A DNA stretch of 64,000 bases from CAVROT01 sp963722905 (GCA_963722905.1 CAVROT010000005.1:331496-395495); one strand, 5' to 3'; numbered from the stretch's first letter, positions 38,363 to 46,777 are shown. Notes: a model not told the origin generated them from the letters alone. A program made the numbers and translations.

Positions 38363-39529
38363 CTAGGCGGGCGTCCGCAGCGCCGACAGCTCGGCCGCGT
38401 AAGCCCAGCCGATCCACGGCATAAGCGCCGAGACGTCCGACATCTCGACCGTGCCGCCGCACCAGATCCGCAGCCCCGGGGGCGCGTCGCGGTAGGACGC
38501 GATGTCGAAGGCGACGCCCTCGGCCTCCAGCCGCCCGGCCACGGCCCTGGCGAAGGCCGGGTCGGTGGCGACGGCCGGATCGGTGAACCGCAGGCAGACC
38601 GAGGTGGTGGACCTGGTCGCCGGGTCGAGCGCCAGAAAGTCGATCCAGTCCTGCGCCTCGACGTAGTCCGCGATGGCGGCGGCGTTGGCATCGGCCCGCG
38701 CGATCAGCCCCGGCAGGTTGCCGACCGACCGCCCCCAGGCGAGGCAGTGCAGGTAATCCTCCACGCAAAGCATCGACGGCGTGTTGATCGTCTCGCCGCG
38801 AAAGATGCCCTCGATCAGCTTGCCGCTCTTGGTCAGGCGGAAGATCTTGGGCAGCGGCCAGGCCGGCACGTGGCTTTCCAGCCGCTCGACCGCGCGGGGG
38901 CTCAGCACCAGCATCCCGTGCGCCGCCTCGCCGCCCAGGACCTTCTGCCAGCTGAACGTCGTCGCATCCAGCTTGTCCCAGGGCAGCTCCATCGCGAAGG
39001 CCGCCGACGTGGCGTCGCAGAGCGTCAGGCCCGCCCGATCTTGCGGGATCGCGTCGCCGCCCGGCATCCGCACGCCGGAGGTGGTACCGTTCCATGTGAA
39101 GCAGACGTCACGGTTCCAGTCGAGCGTAGCCATGTCCACGATCTCGCCGTAAGGCGCCTCATGCACCCGCGCGTCGAGCTTCAGTTGCTTGACCGCGTCC
39201 GTCACCCATCCGGAGCCGAAGGACTCCCATGCGACCATCTCGACCGGGCGGGCGCCCAGCAGGGTCCACATCGCCATCTCATAGGCGCCGGTATCGGATG
39301 CTGGAACGATGGCGATGCGGTAATTGTCCGGTATGCCCAGCAGGTCGCGCGTCTCGTCGATGGCGCGCGCGAGGCGGAGCTTGCCCTCGGCCGCACGGTG
39401 CGAACGACCCAGAAGGGCGCCTGAGAGGGCATCGGCCGAGAATGTCGGTGGCTTGGCGCAAGGGCCGGAGGAAAACCGCGGATCCGCCGGTTTCCGGGCC
39501 GGCCGCCGGGCCGGGTCGTCGTTCGCCAT
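38363..39529 (-). CDS. serC: Phosphoserine aminotransferase
   Basis: The 388-residue PLP enzyme converts phosphohydroxypyruvate to phosphoserine; it also serves in pyridoxine synthesis in many bacteria. The PLP lysine is in FSWQKVLGGE, and RFSSGPCAKPP marks the N-terminus. ATG 39529 was chosen because the family N-terminus begins there. serA follows, and a structured leader lies upstream. Confidence 0.95.
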   Translation of the reverse strand: MANDDPARRPARKPADPRFSSGPCAKPPTFSADALSGALLGRSHRAAEGKLRLARAIDETRDLLGIPDNYRIAIVPASDTGAYEMAMWTLLGARPVEMVAWESFGSGWVTDAVKQLKLDARVHEAPYGEIVDMATLDWNRDVCFTWNGTTSGVRMPGGDAIPQDRAGLTLCDATSAAFAMELPWDKLDATTFSWQKVLGGEAAHGMLVLSPRAVERLESHVPAWPLPKIFRLTKSGKLIEGIFRGETINTPSMLCVEDYLHCLAWGRSVGNLPGLIARADANAAAIADYVEAQDWIDFLALDPATRSTTSVCLRFTDPAVATDPAFARAVAGRLEAEGVAFDIASYRDAPPGLRIWCGGTVEMSDVSALMPWIGWAYAAELSALRTPA

Positions 39530-39611
39530 GACTGGTATCCTTGCAGATATGTGCCCTTCGTTGGGGAAGGGTGTCCCGTCTCGGGGCGTACGAAAAGCCG
39601 GCCGGCCCGGC
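39530..39611 (-). promoter_or_regulatory. Candidate serC leader with three stem-loops
   Basis: In transcript order: GCCGG/CCGGC (39611-39597) followed by TTTTC, which looks like a weak terminator; CCCG/CGGG (39585-39575); and CCCTTC/GAAGGG (39571-39554), about 25 nt before the serC ATG. Alphaproteobacteria have a described serC leader RNA in front of serC-serA operons. The position fits, but the consensus was not checked. Confidence 0.35.
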
Positions 39612-39946
39612 AATCGGAAAAGCGCCGCATCCGCAGGTCCGTCCCGGGATGCCGTTCGCCGTGACAGCCCCGGTCCAGCCGTCGGGGCGGGGCGTTCCGG
39701 AGGCTTGCCCACCGGCTTGCATCGATCTGTCTTTGCGCCCAACGTCGGCATGGGCCGCGCATGGCTGCAAGGGCGGAGCCGCCGATGCGGCGAACCGTCG
39801 AGGTAGCGCAGGCGGGCCCGGTACGGGGCGTGCAGCGGACCGGGAACATGGGATGACACCGAGCCAAGCGAGATCGGCCCACCGGCCCCGGCTGCGCGGC
39901 ACCGCTACCGGAGACAGCATGAGGACCATGGCCGTCAGCGTGCCGT

Positions 39947-39970
39947 CGGACGCTTTGCCCCAAGCGTCCG
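39947..39970. repeat. Perfect 9-bp inverted repeat upstream of pxpB
   Basis: CGGACGCTT-TGCCCC-AAGCGTCCG lies in the 538-bp region between divergent serC and pxpB, about 100 bp before pxpB. A second inverted repeat follows after 4 bp. It may be an operator or a leader hairpin. Confidence 0.55.
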
Positions 39971-39974
39971 GCCA

Positions 39975-39994
39975 GTGCCACGCTACGGTGGCAC
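39975..39994. repeat. Second inverted repeat upstream of pxpB
   Basis: GTGCCAC-GCTACG-GTGGCAC, with 7-bp perfect arms and a 6-bp spacer, directly follows the first repeat. The matching spacer length suggests a pair of sites for dimeric regulators or two adjacent hairpins. The rest of 39612-40067 holds no recognised gene. Confidence 0.5.
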
Positions 39995-40067
39995 GCTGCA
40001 TTCCAAGCTGCCATTTCACGACCTCCAATGAAGCCGGGGGAGGCTCCGCCCGGCAGCGGACAAGCCC

Positions 40068-40823
40068 ATGCCGTATTGCCCGGTCCGGGCAACGGGCCTG
40101 CGTGCGGTGGGCATGACGGGCTCCGACCGCATCGAAGGCGCGCCGCCCGGCGTGCGGGACCCAACGGCCCCGGCACCCATCTTCGACATATCGGACATGG
40201 GCGAGGCAGCGGTGCTGCTGCACGCGGCCGAGACGCTCGATCTGCGGATTCAGGCGCGGATATGGGCGTTGGCCGGCACGCCGGCGGCATGGCCCGGCGT
40301 GACCGAAGCCATCGCGGGCGTCGGCAACCTTCTGGTCGTCTTCGACCCCGGCCGAACGGATGCCAAGACGGTAGAGAGGCGGCTTCGCGCCGCCTGGCAG
40401 GACCCGCCGCAGCTCCGCGGCACCCCGGCGCAACACCGCATCCCGGTCCGCTATGGCGGCGCCTTCGGGCCGGACCTGCCCGAACTTGCCGCAGCGACCG
40501 GCCTTTCAGAAGTCGCTTACGTCGAACGGCACGCGGCGGGGCGCTATGTCGTCATGGCCATCGGCGCGCAGGCGGGGTTCGGCTACCTCGGCGGGATGGA
40601 CCCCGCGCTGGCCGTGCCGCGCCGGACGTCGACGCGTGCGGGGATCAAGGCCGGGTCGGTGATGATCGGCGGCGCACAGACGGCGGTCGCGACCGTCACC
40701 TCCCCCTCCGGCTGGAACGTCATCGGCCAGACCGATGCCGTGTTCTTCGACGCGTCGGCCACCGCCCCTGCCCTGCTCCGGCTCGGCGACGAGGTCCGCT
40801 TCGTGGAGGAGGCATCGCCATGA
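40068..40823 (+). CDS. pxpB: 5-oxoprolinase subunit B
   Basis: Subunit of the ATP-dependent prokaryotic 5-oxoprolinase PxpABC, which opens pyroglutamate to glutamate; it was earlier annotated as an allophanate hydrolase subunit 1-like or KipI protein. The family core IGAQAGFGYLGGMDPALAVPRR is present. The first start gives 251 residues; ATG 40113 would give 236 and is equally possible. The TGA overlaps the pxpC start by 4 bp. Confidence 0.9.
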   Translation: MPYCPVRATGLRAVGMTGSDRIEGAPPGVRDPTAPAPIFDISDMGEAAVLLHAAETLDLRIQARIWALAGTPAAWPGVTEAIAGVGNLLVVFDPGRTDAKTVERRLRAAWQDPPQLRGTPAQHRIPVRYGGAFGPDLPELAAATGLSEVAYVERHAAGRYVVMAIGAQAGFGYLGGMDPALAVPRRTSTRAGIKAGSVMIGGAQTAVATVTSPSGWNVIGQTDAVFFDASATAPALLRLGDEVRFVEEASP

Positions 40824-41794
40824 TCGAGGTGCTCTCCGCCGGGCCATTCGCCACCGTCCAGGATCTGGGCCGCCACGGGCACCGCTCCATCGGCGTCAGC
40901 GTCAGCGGCGCGATGGACGCGCTGTCGCTGCGCGCAGGCAACCTGCTGCTTGGCAATGCCGAGGGCGCCGCGGGGATCGAGACGACCGGCGCCCCCCTGG
41001 TACTGCGGTTCCGGGCAGACACGGCCGTCGCGGTCACGGGCGCCCCGGCGGCGGCGTCGCTGGACGGCACCGCGCTGCCGAATTTCTGGTGCACGCAGGT
41101 CCGCGCGGGACAGGCGCTGACCGTGGCACCCTCGGCCGCGGCCATGTGGAGCTATGTCTGCGTCGCCGGCGGGATCGATTGCGCCGAGGTCATGGGATCG
41201 CGCAGCACGGATACCAAGATCGGCATTGGCGGTCCGTTTGGCGGAAAGCCGCTGTTCCGCGGGGCCGCACTGCACGTGGGAGCGTCGGGCGCTCCCGCAG
41301 CCGCTGGCCGGCGCGCGCCCGGCGAGTACGGCGTCCGGCCGCCTGAAGAGCGGCGCGCCAGGGACGGCACGGCCGTCGTCCGTGTGCTGACGGCGCGTGA
41401 GTACGATCGCTTCCGCCCCGAGGATCGCGCCGCGTTCTGGGACGCCGCCTGGGAGGTCCGGAGCGACAGCAACCGGATGGGCTACCGGCTGGAGGGGCCG
41501 ACGCTGCGCACGACGGCGCCGCAGAACCTGCCCTCCTACGGGCTGGTCCTCGGCATCGTCCAGGTGCCGCCCGACGGCCGGCCCATCGTGCAGCTGGCCG
41601 AGGCAAATACCATGGGCGGCTACCCCAAGTTCGGCGTCGTGATCGAACCCGACCTCAGGACGCTCGTACAGACCCGGCCCGGGCGATGCGTCCGGATGGA
41701 GCGGGTCGGCCGCGACGCCGCCATCGCCGCCCGTGCGCAGGACCGCGCCTACCTCGCGTCGGTCGCGGCCGCGGCGGCGCTGGTCTGCGCGTGA
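40820..41794 (+). CDS. pxpC: 5-oxoprolinase subunit C
   Basis: A 324-residue biotin-dependent-carboxyltransferase-like/KipA protein, partner of PxpB. Conserved segments are TVQDLGRHGHR, VSGAMDALSLR, RSDSNRMGYRLEGP and EANTMGGYPKF. It is translationally coupled at both ends (ATGA with pxpB, GTGA with the BCCP-like gene). Confidence 0.92.
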   Translation: MIEVLSAGPFATVQDLGRHGHRSIGVSVSGAMDALSLRAGNLLLGNAEGAAGIETTGAPLVLRFRADTAVAVTGAPAAASLDGTALPNFWCTQVRAGQALTVAPSAAAMWSYVCVAGGIDCAEVMGSRSTDTKIGIGGPFGGKPLFRGAALHVGASGAPAAAGRRAPGEYGVRPPEERRARDGTAVVRVLTAREYDRFRPEDRAAFWDAAWEVRSDSNRMGYRLEGPTLRTTAPQNLPSYGLVLGIVQVPPDGRPIVQLAEANTMGGYPKFGVVIEPDLRTLVQTRPGRCVRMERVGRDAAIAARAQDRAYLASVAAAAALVCA

Positions 41795-42174
41795 GTATCG
41801 CGGACCTCGACCGCATAGGTGCGCTGGTCGTCGCGGCGCGCGCCGGCGGAATAGTCGATCTCACCCGGAAGGCCGACGGCGCGCTGGTCAGGATCCGCCG
41901 CGCCCCGGCCCGTCCCGGCGCCCGGTTCGGCATGGTATCCATCGCCGTTGGCGCGCCGCGCCGGGGCCGGCTGCTGCGCCTGGCGCCGGACGGGCATCTT
42001 CGGCTGCCCGCCGTCGGCCATGCCGTCGCCGCCGGGGCCATCATGGGGTTCATCGACATCGGCGGCGCGATCCTTGCCCTGCGCGCCCCGGTCGCCGGAC
42101 GGATGGCCCGCGCCCTGCCGGGTGGCACGACCATCGCCGCGGGCGCGACGGCCTTCGAGGTTGCGCCGGACTGA
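41791..42174 (+). CDS. Biotinyl-carrier-like protein lacking the biotinylated lysine
   Basis: A 127-residue product starting at GTG 41791, which overlaps the pxpC stop. The C-terminal half is built like an AccB biotinyl/lipoyl domain, with RAPVAGRM and a final GGTTIAAGATAFEV. The AMKM biotin-acceptor hairpin is replaced by DIGGAI, so there is no modifiable lysine. Such genes are often annotated as acetyl-CoA carboxylase carrier protein in pxp operons; no AccC partner is present. A structural or regulatory role in the Pxp complex is an inference. Confidence 0.6.
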   Translation: MSIADLDRIGALVVAARAGGIVDLTRKADGALVRIRRAPARPGARFGMVSIAVGAPRRGRLLRLAPDGHLRLPAVGHAVAAGAIMGFIDIGGAILALRAPVAGRMARALPGGTTIAAGATAFEVAPD

Positions 42175-42211
42175 GGCGCAGGGCGCCCCCCCCACTACAG
42201 AGGAACGACGG

Positions 42212-42988
42212 ATGCAGAGATACATCGACATCAACGCCGACATGGGCGAGGGCTACGGACCCTACGACATCGGCAACGACACCGCGATGCTGGACATCGT
42301 TTCGACCGCGAACCTTGCCTGCGGGTTCCATGGCGGCGATCCGGTCATCATGTCGCAGCGCTGCCGGGACGCGGCGGCGAAGGGCGTCAGTATCGGCGCG
42401 CATCCCGGCTTTCCCGACCTCTGGCGGTTCGGCCGGCGGCACATGGACCTCACCCGGCAGGAGGTCGAGGACATCGTCGCCTATCAGATGGGCGCTCTCG
42501 ACGGGGTGGCGCGGCTCTGCGGGACCGCGATCACCCACATCAAGGCGCATGGCGCGCTGGGGCATTACACCGCAGACACACCCCACGCGGCCGAGGGACT
42601 GATCGCCGCAGTCGCCGCCTACCGGCCCGACCTCATCGTCATGGTCATGGCGGGCACCGCTCTGGAGGAGATGGCCCAGGCCGCCGGCCTGCGCGTCGCG
42701 CGCGAGATCTTCGCCGACCGCGCCTATGGGGACGACGGCCGTCTGCTGTCGCGGCAGACACCGGGCGCGATGATCGAAAGCGCCGACGCCGCCGCCGACG
42801 CCGTGTCGGCCATGGTCGCCGAGGGCGCCATCGTCGCCGCGTCGGGCAGACGCATCCCGGTGAAGGGCATCGACAGCGTCTGCACGCACGGGGATTCGCA
42901 CAACGCCATCGCGATCGCCACCGCGGTCCGGGACCGGCTTCGGGCCGACGGCCATGCGATCCGGTCCTTCGCCGACACGATGGGGTGA
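42212..42988 (+). CDS. pxpA: 5-oxoprolinase subunit A (LamB/YcsF family)
   Basis: A 258-residue TIM-barrel-like protein of the LamB/YcsF family, starting MQRYIDINADMGEG, with NLACGFHGGDP, GAHPGFPD and VCTHGDSHNA. It completes PxpABC, used to recycle pyroglutamate formed spontaneously from glutamine. AGAGGA lies about 8 nt upstream of the ATG. Confidence 0.95.
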   Translation: MQRYIDINADMGEGYGPYDIGNDTAMLDIVSTANLACGFHGGDPVIMSQRCRDAAAKGVSIGAHPGFPDLWRFGRRHMDLTRQEVEDIVAYQMGALDGVARLCGTAITHIKAHGALGHYTADTPHAAEGLIAAVAAYRPDLIVMVMAGTALEEMAQAAGLRVAREIFADRAYGDDGRLLSRQTPGAMIESADAAADAVSAMVAEGAIVAASGRRIPVKGIDSVCTHGDSHNAIAIATAVRDRLRADGHAIRSFADTMG

Positions 42989-43195
42989 TCGGGCGGCCCC
43001 GGTCGCGTCCTGTCGCGGCATCCTGCGATCGCCGCGGGACCGCACCGTCACAGGCACGCGCCGGGCACGCCTCGGTCCCGTCGCCGCGCCGTTGCCGCCA
43101 TACGGCGATCCGGGGGGGGCGGTTTCATTTCCGCCCGCCGCTCCTATCTTGGCTGGCGAACGTCCACCGCCGAATGCGTCAGGGAAGAGACCGAC

Positions 43196-43708
43196 ATGAC
43201 ACGCACGTCACCGACACGCCGCACCCTGCTGGCCGCCGGGGCCGCCGCCGCCGGGGCGGTCCTGACCGCCGGCGCGGACGGCCTTCTGACATCCGCCCGC
43301 GCGCAAGGCGTCGCGCCCACGCCGACGATGCGGGGCGGGTCCAACAACTACCGCCCGGGCGCGCCCGTCGTCCCTCGGATCGGCGGCGGCGGCTTCATGA
43401 TGTCGGGTACCGTACGGCGTGCCGGCGACGGCGCGCCGCTGCCGGGGCGCCGCATCCAGGTCTGGGCGCACACCACCGAGGGGCACGAGCGCGATCCCCG
43501 GAGCCACGGCGCCACCCTGACGGATGCGGATGGCGTATTCCGGTTGGATATGCCGCAGATCGTACCCGCCTTCGGACAGCCGCACGGTCATCTCGCCTAC
43601 GACAACGCCTTCGACGACGGCGGATTCGAGACGGTCTTTCTGCGCCCCGTGATGGCGCGGGCGGGCGAGACGCGCCTGTCGGTCGATTTCGTCCTGGTGC
43701 CGGCCTGA
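43196..43708 (+). CDS. Tat-exported intradiol-dioxygenase-like protein
   Basis: A 170-residue protein with a twin-arginine signal (TRRTLLAAGAAAAG, cleavage near ARAQG), followed by one beta-sandwich resembling intradiol ring-cleavage dioxygenases (SGTVRRAGDGAPLPGRRIQVWAHTTEGHE). It has histidines and tyrosines (QPHGHLAYDN) in roughly suitable places, but the Tyr-Tyr-His-His iron set could not be confirmed. Its stop overlaps the next, haem-membrane gene, suggesting a redox pair at the periplasmic face. The function is unknown. Confidence 0.75.
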   Translation: MTRTSPTRRTLLAAGAAAAGAVLTAGADGLLTSARAQGVAPTPTMRGGSNNYRPGAPVVPRIGGGGFMMSGTVRRAGDGAPLPGRRIQVWAHTTEGHERDPRSHGATLTDADGVFRLDMPQIVPAFGQPHGHLAYDNAFDDGGFETVFLRPVMARAGETRLSVDFVLVPA

Positions 43709-44355
43709 CGCCTGCCGGCCGCGCGCTGGCGGTCCTGGCCTGGGCCGCGCTTTGCGCTGCCATCGCCGTCCCGCTCGCGGTCGCCGCAACCAGCCCGCTG
43801 CTGGAGTGGCGCGGCCCGGTCTACATCGCGGCGGGCCTTGCGGGGGTCGTCGGCCTCGTGCTGGTGCTTGTCCAGCCGCTGCTCGCCGGCGGGCTCATGC
43901 CTGCGCTGTCCCTTCCGCAGGCACGGCGCCTGCACCGATGGGTCGGGACGCTTCTGGTTGCCGCCGTCGCCGTGCATGTCGCCGGGCTCTGGATCACCAG
44001 CCCGCCAGACGTTTTGGACGCGCTGCTCTTCGCATCTCCGACGCCGTTCTCGCCATGGGGCGTGATCGCGATGTGGGCGGTGCTCGCCACCGCCGTTCTC
44101 GCCGCTCTGCGCCGCCGCCTGCGGGTCCCCCCGCGCGTCTGGCGACGGGTGCACATCGCGCTTGCCGTTGCAATCGTGGCCGGGACCGTCGTCCATGCCG
44201 CGCTGATCGAGGGCACGATGGGAACGGTGTCGAAGACCGCGCTGAGCGCGCTGGCGGTGGCCGCCACGGCCGCCGCGATCCTTCGCACGTCGGCACGGAT
44301 CCGGGATTGGACGCGGATCGGACAGCGCAGGCAGGGGTCCTCACGGCAGTCCTGA
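43705..44355 (+). CDS. Ferric-reductase-like b-type haem membrane protein
   Basis: An approximately 216-residue protein with about six hydrophobic segments. Two segments carry His pairs spaced to hold two haems: RLHRWVGTLLVAAVAVHVAG and WRRVHIALAVAIVAGTVVHA. This is the ferric-reductase-like transmembrane domain. No ATG or GTG lies near the domain start; a CTG at 43705 overlapping the previous stop is the best candidate, so the start is uncertain. No FAD/NAD domain is fused. Confidence 0.7.
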   Translation: MTPAGRALAVLAWAALCAAIAVPLAVAATSPLLEWRGPVYIAAGLAGVVGLVLVLVQPLLAGGLMPALSLPQARRLHRWVGTLLVAAVAVHVAGLWITSPPDVLDALLFASPTPFSPWGVIAMWAVLATAVLAALRRRLRVPPRVWRRVHIALAVAIVAGTVVHAALIEGTMGTVSKTALSALAVAATAAAILRTSARIRDWTRIGQRRQGSSRQS

Positions 44356-44507
44356 ACCGGGGTTGCCGGCCTGCGCATCGCCCGGCCGGCCCGGACGCCG
44401 GTCAGCGCCAGCGCGGCGACACGCGTCCGGCGGACCGTCCTTCGCCGCCCGTCACGGACCTCCGGGCGGATGCGGCGTTGCCGCTACGTCGTTCCGGGCG
44501 GCCGACG

Positions 44508-45545
44508 TCAAGGGCGCCCGTCGACCTCGCGGAAGAACCGCAGCATCTCGGCCGTTGCGTCCGGTCCGGCCGGGTCGGCATAGCTGCCGGCAGCGCTGCC
44601 GCCGGACCAGGCGTGGCCCAGCCCCACGACCTCCCACAGCTCGCGCCGCGGGCGTCCGTCGGCGCCGGCGGTGCGGGTGACGATGACGTCCCGGCCGCCG
44701 ATCCGCGCGGTACGGCGACGCGGCCGTCCGGCATCGGGTCCGTCCACCGCAACGGCCGCGCCGTTCGCGGGCGCGACGGTGCGGTCCGCCGATCCATGGA
44801 ACACGATGGCCGGAACGCGCAGGCCCTCGCCGCCGGACGCGCCGGACCGCATGACCGCGAAGGCCGATGCCACGTCGCGCGCGGCGCCCACCGGCAGGCC
44901 CGAATGGACGCCGACCGACGAGAAGAGCTCGGGATAGCGCACCCCCAGAATCGCCGCCATCGCACCGCCTGCCGACAGGCCGGCGACATGGATGCCCGAC
45001 GCGCCGGGCGCCACCTCGGCGGCGATCCGCGTCACCAGCGCGGCGATGGCCGCGGGCTCTCCGCCGCGCCCCTGATGGGCAGGCTCGAACCAGTTCCAGC
45101 AGCCGTTCGCATTGGCGGCACGCTCCTGCCCGGGCCAGATCACGTGCGCGCCGATCCTGTCGGCGGCATCATTCATGCGGGTGCCGGCCGAAAAGTCCTC
45201 GGGCGTCTGCGTGCAGCCGTGCAGCATGACGATGAGCGGCGCGTCCGGCATTGCCGCGGAGGGGCGGAACAGCCGATGGGGCAGCGCGCCGGCGCGACGC
45301 TCCCACGCGTCCGGCGGAACGGCCTTCGCGTTAGGACGGCTCCGCCTGTGCGGCGCGGCAGGTGCATCGCCCGGCAAGGCGCGGGCCGTCGGAGTGACGT
45401 CCCGCATTGCGGAACCTGCGGGCGCGGCGTCTCCCGCACCGGCGCCGGCACCGGCGCCGCGGATTCGCGACTGAATGGCGTCCGTCGCATCGCGCAACCG
45501 CCCCGATCGCACGAGGTTCAGCACGTCTGTCATGTTCTGTCGCAT
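44508..45545 (-). CDS. PHB-depolymerase-family alpha/beta-hydrolase (esterase)
   Basis: A 345-residue member of the PHB depolymerase/esterase family. The fold begins around LIVMLHGCTQTPEDF (oxyanion HGC). The nucleophile is Ser in AGLSAGGAMA, the Asp region is HGSADRTV, and the His is in VGLGHAWSGG. An Ala/Gly-rich N-terminal 85 residues precede it; no signal peptide is evident, which fits an intracellular enzyme. A PhaR-type palindrome lies 35 bp upstream. ATG 45533 is an alternative start. Confidence 0.85.
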   Translation of the reverse strand: MRQNMTDVLNLVRSGRLRDATDAIQSRIRGAGAGAGAGDAAPAGSAMRDVTPTARALPGDAPAAPHRRSRPNAKAVPPDAWERRAGALPHRLFRPSAAMPDAPLIVMLHGCTQTPEDFSAGTRMNDAADRIGAHVIWPGQERAANANGCWNWFEPAHQGRGGEPAAIAALVTRIAAEVAPGASGIHVAGLSAGGAMAAILGVRYPELFSSVGVHSGLPVGAARDVASAFAVMRSGASGGEGLRVPAIVFHGSADRTVAPANGAAVAVDGPDAGRPRRRTARIGGRDVIVTRTAGADGRPRRELWEVVGLGHAWSGGSAAGSYADPAGPDATAEMLRFFREVDGRP

Positions 45546-45580
45546 TGGTGGGCCCTTCCCCGGGTGTCGCCATGCAATTT

Positions 45581-45597
45581 ATGCTGCACCGCAGCAT
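45581..45597. promoter_or_regulatory. PhaR-type operator upstream of the PHB esterase
   Basis: ATGCTGC-ACC-GCAGCAT is a perfect 7-bp inverted repeat that contains CTGC-N3-GCAG, the site described for the PHB-responsive repressor PhaR in Paracoccus. On the minus strand it runs into GCATAAATT, a plausible -10 region. Repression released by PHB is inferred. Confidence 0.65.
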
Positions 45598-45946
45598 GCG
45601 CAAGTCCAAGTGACGCGGCATCACCTTCCGAAGTCCGATCCGCGATCCGCGGACGACCCGCCCCGGACGACATCGGCGACGGCGCGGCCGGCGAAGAACT
45701 CCGCTCACTCCCCGAGCGGCCGAGACCTGCCGCCGACGTGCAGTGCATCGACCGGCCCGGCTCGAGGCCCGTGTCGGAGCGGACGGACCGAACGGCGGCG
45801 GGCGTGGCGGCCCGTCGTGTGTCGCTACGGCGATACGCCCCGCGCCGCATGGATCACGTATCCCACGGGATGCGATCCGTCCGGCCAGAGCATGGCGTGT
45901 CACTTGCCGTCGAACGGCAAAGCCAGGGCGCGACAGGCGCCCGCCG
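45598..45946. other. 349-bp interval without a recognised gene
   Basis: Lies between the PHB esterase promoter region and the 3' end of the BKACE gene. It contains GGATCGCGGATC-type short repeats but no supported coding sequence or terminator. Confidence 0.45.
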
Positions 45947-46777
45947 TCATACCGCGCGCAGACCCAGCATCTCGCGTGCCTGCGCCGGCAAGGCGACGGC
46001 GCGCCCATGGCGGGCCGCGATCCCCACGGTCCGTTCGACGAGGGCGGCGTTGGACGGGGCGAGCGTATTCCGGTCGAGGCGGACGTTGTCCTCAAGACCC
46101 GTGCGCGCGTGGCCGCCTGCTGCGATGGACCAGTCGTTCACCTCGGTCTGGTGACGTCCGATGCCGGCCGCGCACCAGGGGGCGTCGCCGAAGAGATGCA
46201 TCTTGGCCGACAGCATCGCGCCGAACGTGTGGCGGTCGGCGGGCAGCGCGTTCCGCACGCCCAGCACGAACTGGCAGTAGGGCGTTCGGGGCAGCCGCCC
46301 GTCGGCATGCATCGCGGCCGCCTGCCATAGATGGCTGAGGTCGAAGCACTCGATCTCGGGCACGACACCGGTTACGGCCATCTCGGACGCCAGCCAGTCC
46401 ACAAGGTCGGGCGGATTTTCGTAGACGCGGTTGGGAAAGTTGTTCGAACCGACCGAGAGCGAGCACATGTCGGGCGCGAGCGGGATCATTCCGCCACGCT
46501 CGCGCCCCGCGCCGGACCGGCCGCCGGTCGACAGCTGCACGATCACGCCGGGGCAGTGACGCTCCAGCCCCTCCTTGAGGCGCGAGAACCGCTCGGGGTC
46601 CGAGCTGGGTGTCTCGTCGTCGTTGCGCACGTGGGCGTGGATGATCGCCGCTCCCGCCTCGAACGCGGCATGGCTGCTTTCGATCTGTTCGGCGACCGTG
46701 ATGGGCACCGCGGGATTGTCGGCCTTGCGGGGCACCGACCCGGTGATCGCGCAGCAGATGATGACGGGGTCATGCAT
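45947..46777 (-). CDS. BKACE-family beta-keto acid cleavage enzyme
   Basis: A 276-residue (beta/alpha)8 protein of the BKACE (DUF849, 3-keto-5-aminohexanoate cleavage-like) family, which condenses a beta-keto acid with acetyl-CoA to give acetoacetate and a new CoA ester. The zinc ligands in IIHAHVRND are present. The gene overlaps pcaG by 8 bp and lies in a pob/pca operon, so beta-ketoadipate is an attractive substrate. The specificity is inferred from context. Confidence 0.85.
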   Translation of the reverse strand: MHDPVIICCAITGSVPRKADNPAVPITVAEQIESSHAAFEAGAAIIHAHVRNDDETPSSDPERFSRLKEGLERHCPGVIVQLSTGGRSGAGRERGGMIPLAPDMCSLSVGSNNFPNRVYENPPDLVDWLASEMAVTGVVPEIECFDLSHLWQAAAMHADGRLPRTPYCQFVLGVRNALPADRHTFGAMLSAKMHLFGDAPWCAAGIGRHQTEVNDWSIAAGGHARTGLEDNVRLDRNTLAPSNAALVERTVGIAARHGRAVALPAQAREMLGLRAV

